NCBI RefSeq assembly: GCF_000716435.1
Contig: NZ_JNWO01000023.1
Span: 103,017-167,016, forward strand
Length of the DNA: 64,000 bases
Direction of reading: 5' to 3'
DNA from: Streptomyces xylophagus
Lineage (GTDB): Bacteria > Actinomycetota > Actinomycetes > Streptomycetales > Streptomycetaceae
Below the pieces are notes generated by a model. The model did no database searches. It saw only the letters and a list, made by a program, of their open reading frames with translations, and was not told the DNA's origin. Positions 58,893 through 64,000 of the stretch are shown here, one piece after another. Every line of letters starts with the position of its first letter. The first letter of the stretch is position 1. The position numbers and the translations under genes are program-made.

Positions 58893-58903
58893 GGGGGCAC
58901 CTC

Positions 58904-59755
58904 TTATAGGTCGTCGGTGATCGAGAGGATGAGGTCTCTGGACTTGTTCGGATTCAACGCGACCTGTTCGACCAAGTCCAGCCGTCGTCGGAAGTTGGCC
59001 AGTTGCGTCGGTGAGTCGAAGAACACCGCGCCGATGGGGGAGTCCACCTCCACCGTGTCCAGGTGGGCGCTGGCGGCGGAGACGTACATCAACGTGTCGC
59101 CGGCCATGGGGAAGCCCGGGGCGGTGAACGGAATCACGAGCAGCCGGACGTTGGGGCGCTCGCTCTCCTCCAGCAGTCGGCCGAGTTGGGCCTTGGCGAC
59201 CCGGTCGCCTCCGGTGCGCATGCGCAGCGCCGCTTCATGGACCAGGCCAACGTACGGAACGCCCGGGGCGTCCGCGATCACGGCGTGACGCGCCAGGCGC
59301 TGGGCGATCCTCAACTCGACCTCCAGGCGCGGCAGTGCCGGGATGAAGAGGTCGAACAGTGCCCGTGCGTGCTCCTCTGTCTGGAAGTGGCCGGGGATGT
59401 GAGCGGTCTGCAGCGTGCGCAGGCCGGTGGCGTGATGTTCGAGTTCCGCCAGGTCCACGAAGTCCGGCGGGATCTTGCCCCGGTACTCGTCCCACCAGCC
59501 CTTCGACCGTCCGCCGGTCATCGAGGCGAGGGCGTCGATCAGTTCGGTGTCGTCGCACTCGTAGATGCTCGCGAGGCGGCGGAGGCGCTCCTCGCTGATG
59601 CCGAATCGGCCGGCCTCGATGTTGGAGATCATCGTCCGGTCGGCGCCGAGCCGTTCGCCCGCGACCGGGGCGGACATGCCGATGCCCTCACGCAGTCTGC
59701 GCAGTTCGGCCCCGAAGCGCCGTTGGCGAATGGTGGGGGTCTGTCGGGGTGCCAT
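58904..59755 (-). CDS. XRE-type HTH regulator with DUF5753 domain
   Basis: A 283-residue DNA-binding regulator. The HTH is at residues about 14-70: AELRRLREGIGMSAPVAGERLGADRTMISNIEAGRFGISEERL. The C-terminal DUF5753 domain includes LAELEHHATGLRTLQTAHIPG and VPYVGLVHEAALRMRTGG, and GAVFFDSP near the end. Such genes often come with a DUF397 partner and control morphological or antibiotic traits. GAGGAG precedes the ATG. The 160-base gap to the divergent ATPase gene contains a 21-bp direct repeat that is a candidate operator. Confidence 0.93.
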   Translation of the reverse strand: MAPRQTPTIRQRRFGAELRRLREGIGMSAPVAGERLGADRTMISNIEAGRFGISEERLRRLASIYECDDTELIDALASMTGGRSKGWWDEYRGKIPPDFVDLAELEHHATGLRTLQTAHIPGHFQTEEHARALFDLFIPALPRLEVELRIAQRLARHAVIADAPGVPYVGLVHEAALRMRTGGDRVAKAQLGRLLEESERPNVRLLVIPFTAPGFPMAGDTLMYVSAASAHLDTVEVDSPIGAVFFDSPTQLANFRRRLDLVEQVALNPNKSRDLILSITDDL

Positions 59756-59829
59756 GGATCAACTCCTCGCTCGCGCGCACAGTTTGCCGACCGGCGAGCC
59801 GAGCGTCCACCTGGTTTGAGATTGCCACT

Positions 59830-59874
59830 CGTTTTAGTGAACTAGGTAGCACGCGTTTTAGATTGCCCGGTAGC
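59830..59874. promoter_or_regulatory. Two-copy direct repeat operator candidate
   Basis: CGTTTTAG-N7-GGTAGC occurs at 59830-59850 and 59854-59874, a 24-base period, in the divergent intergenic region between the HTH regulator and the ATPase gene. It is the most ordered signal in the region and could be bound by the regulator. Confidence 0.6.
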
Positions 59875-59915
59875 TTGTGAGGCAAGCCACTCATCGACTC
59901 CCCGCGAGGTGAACG

Positions 59916-60347
59916 ATGGACTTCCCTCCCTTCAACACCACCCCCACCCGCGTTGGTTGGGACACCTCCGCCCTCGACCCCCTCCGCCCCGTCGCCGAAG
60001 CCCGGCACCGCACCCGCGTCTGGCTTCAAGACCACTGGAAGCTGGGCGAGTTGGCGGACTCCGTCGAGCTCGCCGTGGGGGAGCTGTGCACCAACGCCGT
60101 ACGGCACGGTGGCGGGCTCGCGGGGCTGGAGCTGACACTCGGGGCCGGGCGGCAGTTCGTTCCGCCGTTGCTGCGGGTGATGGTGACCGACCACGCTCCC
60201 GGGCGGGCACCCGAACTCCCCGCAGGCGCCGACCTGTTGAGCGAGGGCGGCCGTGGGCTGCGGCTCGTCGAGGCGTTGGCGCGGCGGTGGGGGTGGCATT
60301 GCACGGGGTTCGACGAGAAGCAGGTGTGGTGCACGTTCGTCGTGTGA
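59916..60347 (+). CDS. RsbW-like anti-sigma/ATPase domain protein
   Basis: A 143-residue HATPase_c_2 protein. The N box is seen as ELAVGELCTNAVRHGG, and the later G box as GGRGLRLVEALA; VTDHAPG is the Asp-containing G1 region. Such single-domain ATPases act as anti-sigma factors or partner switches, often paired with DUF397/HTH genes in Streptomyces. GAGGTGA precedes the ATG. It is divergent from the regulator. Confidence 0.9.
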   Translation: MDFPPFNTTPTRVGWDTSALDPLRPVAEARHRTRVWLQDHWKLGELADSVELAVGELCTNAVRHGGGLAGLELTLGAGRQFVPPLLRVMVTDHAPGRAPELPAGADLLSEGGRGLRLVEALARRWGWHCTGFDEKQVWCTFVV

Positions 60348-60368
60348 GTGGCGAGCTGTGAGCGGTGC

Positions 60369-60575
60369 CTACGGCCGCCCGCCCCGCCCCCGCCCCGCCT
60401 CGGTCAGCGCGTCCGTCCACCCCGCCGCATACGCCCGCGACTCCCGGGTGAGCAGCTCCTCGTACAGGCGGTCGAGCAGTGCCGTGCGGTCGGGAGCCGG
60501 GGAGTGCAGGAGGTGGGCGAGGCGGGTGTAGGTGTCGATCGGCTGCTGTGAGGAGTGACTCGTGCCAGTCGCCAT
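60369..60575 (-). CDS. Small protein with AYAAGW motif
   Basis: A 68-residue polar protein, predicted helical, with LLDRLYEELLTRESRAYAAGWTDAL. The motif AYAAGWTD recurs as AYSAGWAD in the larger protein at 60813, suggesting a common domain. I do not recognise the family. It is convergent with the ATPase gene, and 237 bases of lower-GC sequence separate it from the next gene. Confidence 0.65.
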   Translation of the reverse strand: MATGTSHSSQQPIDTYTRLAHLLHSPAPDRTALLDRLYEELLTRESRAYAAGWTDALTEAGRGRGGRP

Positions 60576-60812
60576 GTCGTCGTCCTGCTTTCCTGTCTGT
60601 CCGCTCGGCTGGTGGTTCAGGTGGCGCTCCTGAGGCGTTCGAAGCGTCGGTTCGAACTAGTGTACGAGTAATCTTCTCGTGCTGTTCCGTGTTTGCCGAA
60701 GACGAACCCCCGCCCTGCGGTCCGGACCTGCGGTGATGCGGGGTGCGGTGGAGGTTGTGCCAGGTTCGTGAAGTAGGATCCGGCCGTTCTCCCGTCGGTG
60801 AATGAAAAGTGA

Positions 60813-61745
60813 ATGACAAGGCCAGGTGAGGAGCTTGACGGCCTGTCATACGACGGTGGGCGGCGATGGGGCGGCCGTCCTCGCGCGGGGGCGCGGTGGG
60901 GCAGGGACGAGAGCAGGGCCTACGGGGTGGATGGGGACGCGAGCAACGCGCGGCAGGCGCATGTGATCGACTGGCTCGAACAGGCACCCGATCTACCGCA
61001 TCTCATCGCCCGCCTGTCGGAACTGGTCCTACGACTCGGCTACGCGCCCGACGACCTGGTGATCCTGCCGCGCGCCGAACTGGACCGGCGTGAACTGGCC
61101 GCCTACAGCGCGGGCTGGGCCGACGTGGTCGACGAACAACTCCCCGCCGTCCGGCGGGCGTACGAGCAACGGATCACCGCCGCCTACCTCCAGGGCCAGG
61201 AGGACGCCCGCACCGGGCGCCGGCCGCGCCGGACGCGCGAGTACGAAGGTGGTGGCGGTGAGGTCATCCAGCTGCCGTACGTCCAACTGCTGCGCCCGCC
61301 CTCCGAGTTGACCCGGGTGGAGGAGCGGGGGGAACGGGAGCGGTCCGTGGCGGACGGGACACCCTTGCCCGAATCGGATGCGGATGCGGATTCGGATGTG
61401 GATACGGATACGGACGTACCGGACGCGGACGCGGAAGCCGACGACATCCTTGTCACCGCCCGTGACGTGCGGGAGAAGCGTGCCGCACCGGCCGAACGGC
61501 GTTCGGTGGTACGGCGCAACGGGCGCCCCAGCGTGCCCCCGCTGAACACCGGCACCGGACGCGACAAGGGACGTAGAACGGAGTCGGCCGAATCCTCGCC
61601 GCAGTCCGCTCAACCCGGCGCCCCGAGTGGGAAACGCCCTCGACTCTCCGCCAAGGCCCGTGCCCTCGCCGACGAGTTGGAGGGACGGGCCCCCGGTCGG
61701 CGCCGGGAGGAAGGGACCGGACCGGCGGAGGATCCGGCCGGCTGA
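60813..61745 (+). CDS. Uncharacterised protein with AYSAGW motif and disordered tail
   Basis: A 310-residue protein. Residues 45-125 are helical with LPHLIARLSELVLRLGYAPD and RRELAAYSAGWADVVDEQLP; the motif is shared with the small protein at 60369. The rest is disordered, with an acidic Asp-rich run (about 187-215) and a Lys/Arg/Ser/Pro-rich end including KRPRLSAKARALADELEG. The start ATG at 60813 has no strong ribosome site. It is convergent with the chaperone genes. Confidence 0.65.
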   Translation: MTRPGEELDGLSYDGGRRWGGRPRAGARWGRDESRAYGVDGDASNARQAHVIDWLEQAPDLPHLIARLSELVLRLGYAPDDLVILPRAELDRRELAAYSAGWADVVDEQLPAVRRAYEQRITAAYLQGQEDARTGRRPRRTREYEGGGGEVIQLPYVQLLRPPSELTRVEERGERERSVADGTPLPESDADADSDVDTDTDVPDADAEADDILVTARDVREKRAAPAERRSVVRRNGRPSVPPLNTGTGRDKGRRTESAESSPQSAQPGAPSGKRPRLSAKARALADELEGRAPGRRREEGTGPAEDPAG

Positions 61746-61750
61746 ACAGT

Positions 61751-61838
61751 GCCGGCAAGCACCGGCACCCACCGGCACCCACCGGCACCCACCGGCAAGC
61801 ATCGGCAAGCACCGGCAAGCACCGGCACCCACCGGGCC
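61751..61838. repeat. 10-bp tandem repeat between convergent genes
   Basis: About 8.5 units of ACCGGCACCC or ACCGGCAAGC follow the stop of the 60813 gene by 5 bases and reach within 25 bases of the end of the chaperone gene. It is outside any likely gene. Confidence 0.9.
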
Positions 61839-61861
61839 TGGGTTGAGTCCACCCGCCCCAA

Positions 61862-62574
61862 TCAGCCGAAGAACCGCGCCAGTTGGACCGTCGACGGTGC
61901 CGCATCCGCGGCCGCCGTTTGCTCGGTCTCCCCGCCCGGTGTCTCCTCGTCCCCGGTGTCCGCGTCGTCGTACGAAGGACGCGGTACCGGTGCCGGAGGC
62001 TCCGGCTGGTCGCCCTCCTCGGAGTTGACGGAGGCGAACATCCAGTTCGCGGCGGCGAGATGGTCCACGGCTGCGGCCAGCAGATGGTCGGTCACCGACC
62101 AGTCGGCGGCTTCGCCGTGCAGCTCCCGGTTGAGGGCGCTGTCGTGCGGCAACTGCCTGATGAGCACGGTGAGTCGGCGCGCGGAGAGCCGGTCACGGTG
62201 CCAGTCGAGCAGATCGATGCCGTAGTAGCGGAGCAGATCCGCTTCGAGGGCCTCGGCGTGTTCGTCGACGAACCCGACGAGGCTCAGCCTTCCCCCAGGC
62301 CGAGCCCGGTCTCCTTGCCGTAGGCCTCCAGGATGGCGGCGATGTCCTGCATCGTGACCTCGTGCTGCTCGAAGCGGGCGAACTGCTTCTCGCCCAGCAG
62401 GAGTCGGAGCAGCCCGTCCACGTCGTTGTCGTCGAGCTTGCGCAGCGACTTGGCGGTGGCGCGGGTCAGCTCGGTGGGCAGGGTGTAGCTCTCGGAGTCG
62501 AGTTCGAACGACCAGGTGCGGCCGAGGGCTTCGAGCCGCTGGGCGCGGGCTGCGTTGACGTCGAAACGGGCCAT
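61862..62574 (-). CDS. Tail assembly chaperone, long form by -1 frameshift (gpGT type)
   Basis: The short chaperone frame stops at 62284. A second frame without its own good start opens right there (RLSLVGFVDEHAEALEADLL, LLDWHRDRLSARRLTVLIRQLP, HLLAAAVDHLAAANW, with an acidic tail to a stop at 61862). A -1 shift on the run at 62290-62296 would join them into a protein of about 237 residues. This is the conserved pattern of lambda G/GT and siphophage chaperones, which guide tail tube assembly on the tape measure. The frameshift is predicted from sequence only. Confidence 0.82.
62284..62574 (-). CDS. Tail assembly chaperone, short form (gpG type)
   Basis: A 96-residue protein: MARFDVNAARAQRLEALGRT, TLPTELTRATAKSLRKLDDN, LRLLLGEKQFARFEQHEVTM and an Ala/Glu C terminus. 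Size, position directly after the tail tube gene and the frameshift site identify it as the gpG-like tail chaperone. GAGGAG lies upstream of the ATG at 62574. The normal product is expected in excess of the frameshift form. Confidence 0.82.
   Translation of the reverse strand: MARFDVNAARAQRLEALGRTWSFELDSESYTLPTELTRATAKSLRKLDDNDVDGLLRLLLGEKQFARFEQHEVTMQDIAAILEAYGKETGLGLGEG
62290..62296 (-). promoter_or_regulatory. Slippery heptamer for -1 frameshifting
   Basis: On the minus strand the sequence CTG-GGG-GAA-GGC-TGA contains the run GGGGGAA directly before the stop. G-rich slip sites of this kind occur in actinophage chaperone genes. A stimulatory hairpin was not checked. Confidence 0.75.
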
Positions 62575-62662
62575 GGCGATGAGTGCTCCTCAACAGGCGC
62601 AGAAGGAAAGGGAGTTGGGCCCGGGGTGGGACAGACACGCGCGCCTGTCCCACCCCGGTGGG

Positions 62663-63262
62663 TCAGGACGCGGCGTACGCGGCGTCCTTCATCACGAAGC
62701 TGGCCAGCGGCGAACCGTCGGCCGCGGACATCGCCGTGTAGGTGATGCCGAGCTGGGCCGCGGACTTGCGGGCCAGCTTGATGTCGTCGGCCGCGGTGAC
62801 CTGGCCGCGCGGGATGCCGAAGCGGTAGGTCACGGTGGAACCGTCGCTCGCCCGGACGTCCGTGAACTCCAGGCCGAGAGCGCGCACATCGGCGAACGGC
62901 CGGTCGGCGATGTCGTACTTGTAGACGCCCGTCGAGCCCGTCACCGCGGCGACCGAACCGCCGCCCATGAAGAACGGCAGCGTGTCCTCGTTGAACTGCA
63001 TCAGCGAGAACTTCAGGGTCAGGTCGCGGTCCGAGTACACGAAGTGCACCGGGCTGACGGCCTGCCACACGTCGACCGGCTCCAGCTTGTCCTTCTTGCT
63101 GAAGGTGACGCCGTCACCGGAGGTGAAGCCGAGGTTCTTCCAGCTCGCCCAGTCGGTGGCGGTGTCGGAGGAGAAGGTGGACGGTACGGCGGTGTCGGCG
63201 GCGGCGACGTAGAGGCGGCCGACGCCGGCGATGCGGATCTCGGAGGAGTTGGTTCCTGCCAT
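62663..63262 (-). CDS. Major tail tube protein
   Basis: A 199-residue beta-rich protein starting AGTNSSEIRIAGVGRLYVAA, with WASWKNLGFTSGDGVTFSKKD and WQAVSPVHFVYSDRDLTLKFSLMQF. It fits siphovirus major tail proteins in length, fold type and position between the tail terminator and the chaperones. AAGGAGATT precedes the ATG. It should polymerise into the tail tube around the tape measure. No sheath gene accompanies it, so the tail is non-contractile. Confidence 0.85.
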   Translation of the reverse strand: MAGTNSSEIRIAGVGRLYVAAADTAVPSTFSSDTATDWASWKNLGFTSGDGVTFSKKDKLEPVDVWQAVSPVHFVYSDRDLTLKFSLMQFNEDTLPFFMGGGSVAAVTGSTGVYKYDIADRPFADVRALGLEFTDVRASDGSTVTYRFGIPRGQVTAADDIKLARKSAAQLGITYTAMSAADGSPLASFVMKDAAYAAS

Positions 63263-63319
63263 GGGTGAATCTCCTTGTTCTTATGGGGTGTTGTCGTACT
63301 CGGGAGCTCCGGGTACGAA

Positions 63320-63350
63320 GAAGGCCCCGCCGGGGGGTGGCGGGGCCTTC
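63320..63350 (-). terminator. Hairpin between tail terminator and tail tube genes
   Basis: A 12-bp perfect GC-rich stem (63320-63331 with 63339-63350) and a 7-base loop, 58 bases upstream of the tail tube gene. On the minus strand TTCTTCG follows. It may tune expression within the operon. Confidence 0.7.
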
Positions 63351-63419
63351 GGTCTGTGGGGCGTGGAGCGTCCGTGCGGATCGGGGGATCGGGGGATCGG
63401 GGAGCAGCAGATCCGGGGA

Positions 63420-63833
63420 TCAGTAGACGTCCACGTACACCTTCATCACCGTGACGTAGCGGTTGGCCGCGGAGTAGAGGTAGTCGGGCAGCCAGCGCGG
63501 GCCGTCCTGCTCCTCGACCTCGGTGACGAGGTTCGTGCCGTACTTGTTGTTCGCCATCGCCAGTACGGCCTGACGGGCGTCGTTGGCCAGGACGTGCGCG
63601 GCCTGCTTGGTCGGGCCGTACACCTCCAGCTCGATCAGCGGCTGGTCGACGTGGCGCTCGCCGACCCAGGCGCCGCCGCGCCGGTTGACGAACACGGCGG
63701 CGGCCGTGCCGTCGAAACCGGTCGGCGCCTGTACGGCGACGATCGCGCCGGAGAGCCGGGAGTCGTCCTCCAGGATGTCGACGATCATCGCCTCGACGTC
63801 GGGGAAGGCGCTCGGTGGAGTGGGTGTGGTCAT
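63420..63833 (-). CDS. Tail terminator/completion protein
   Basis: A 137-residue protein: PPSAFPDVEAMIVDILEDDS, DGTAAAVFVNRRGGAWVGER, LEVYGPTKQAAHVLANDARQ, AVLAMANN and a C-terminal beta strand YVTVMKVYVDVY. This is the pattern of siphovirus tail terminators (lambda gpU-like). It is the first recognisable tail gene in transcription order. GAGGTGAC precedes the ATG. Any head-completion genes would lie beyond the window. Confidence 0.78.
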   Translation of the reverse strand: MTTPTPPSAFPDVEAMIVDILEDDSRLSGAIVAVQAPTGFDGTAAAVFVNRRGGAWVGERHVDQPLIELEVYGPTKQAAHVLANDARQAVLAMANNKYGTNLVTEVEEQDGPRWLPDYLYSAANRYVTVMKVYVDVY

Positions 63834-63938
63834 GCCGGGTCACCTCGGGGCAGCTTCGGAGGGCGTGCGGGACGCGACGAGGCGCTGAGCGGCCGACCTG
63901 CGGGCGCAGCTCCGCCGCTGCACCAACTGTGACAGACG

Positions 63939-63952
63939 AGCGTGCGCGCACG
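63939..63952. promoter_or_regulatory. 14-bp perfect palindrome upstream of the tail genes
   Basis: GCGTGCGCGCACGC lies in the 167-base region before the tail terminator gene, next to an A/T-rich stretch (ACTAAAAACC). It is a candidate control site for the element; the -35/-10 boxes are not clear. Confidence 0.4.
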
Positions 63953-64000
63953 CAACTAAAAACCGAGGGGGAGTGGGGGAAGGTACGGCGGGGCGGGGGT

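Larger units (their letters stand above)
44998..63833 (-). mobile_element. Siphovirus tail-like element (F-type tailocin candidate)
   Basis: Nearly 19 kb of phage tail genes in phage order, read on the minus strand: tail terminator, tail tube, chaperones, tape measures, distal tail protein, fibres, hub, tip proteins, amidase, holin and XhlA-like. No capsid, portal, protease, terminase, integrase or replication gene is visible, and no tail sheath. The left end abuts the rpoC terminator. The right end is at or beyond the window edge. The element is judged non-mobile from the lack of an integrase and att repeats; its function as a bacteriocin is inferred. Confidence 0.75.

Noticed and set aside
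59932..60987. A 351-codon minus-strand frame across the RsbW-like gene.
   Set aside because: It crosses an annotated gene with a clear ATPase domain and is Arg/Pro-rich without domains.
44998..63833. Contractile injection system (eCIS or R-type tailocin).
   Set aside because: No sheath, baseplate wedge or AAA+ ATPase gene is present; the genes match a flexible siphovirus tail.

Overview
The window looks like a Streptomyces chromosome. Coding DNA is very GC-rich with G/C-ending codons, starts are often GTG or TTG, genes often overlap by 4 bases (ATGA/GTGA), and gene order matches the known Streptomyces core from the second nuo operon through to the RNA polymerase operon. All assignments come from reading the sequence; no database search was possible.

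Layout. (1) 1-1952, minus strand: one cut and one complete membrane sensor-domain protein, the complete one a DesK-type histidine kinase. (2) 2205-13239: nuoA-B-C-H-I-J-K-L-M-N, a complex I-like operon with no nuoD, E, F or G; several subunits carry long repetitive C-terminal tails. (3) 13429-17623: htpX, a YccF protein, a barstar-like protein, a SUKH (SMI1/KNR4) protein, a GlsB/YeaQ membrane protein and yajQ. (4) 17858-21420: tRNA-Tyr with a very strong hairpin, a secreted PL7 alginate lyase, a small Cys-pair protein, an NAD(P)-binding protein and an amidohydrolase that seems to lack part of its metal site. (5) 21689-31693: tRNA-Thr, tRNA-Met, rpmG, two MaoC/Had-type dehydratases, a TetR/MFS efflux pair, murB, a second TetR with a divergent oxidoreductase, an unknown gene, adenosine deaminase, an aspartate aminotransferase-type enzyme and tRNA-Trp. 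(6) 31807-44931: secE, nusG, rplK, rplA, a lipoprotein gene, rplJ, rplL, rpoB and rpoC, with an L10 leader/attenuator and a good rpoB promoter.

(7) 44998-63833, almost all minus strand: a siphovirus tail module placed directly after the rpoC terminator. In transcription order it has a tail terminator, a major tail tube protein, a tail-assembly chaperone pair joined by a probable -1 frameshift, two tandem tape-measure-like proteins, a distal tail protein, three paralogous fibre/receptor-binding proteins, a Gp37-like hub protein, two more tail-tip proteins, and a lysis set (amidase, holin, XhlA-like). No capsid, portal, terminase, integrase or replication gene is visible, and no contractile sheath. 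This fits a domesticated non-contractile (F-type) phage-tail-like bacteriocin or injection particle in a conserved core locus. A 6 kb block with mixed strands (56159-61745) interrupts the tail genes. It holds a DUF5753-type HTH regulator with a DUF397 partner, a divergent RsbW-like kinase with a 24-bp direct-repeat operator candidate, DUF3592-like membrane proteins, a coiled-coil membrane protein and a frameshifted gene. The right boundary, and any head genes beyond it, lie outside the window.

The most unusual material is the tail-only element with its duplicated tape measure, triplicated fibre genes and embedded regulatory block. Next come the repeat tails on the partial complex I, paired palindromic operators at both TetR genes, and the probable pseudoenzyme amidohydrolase.
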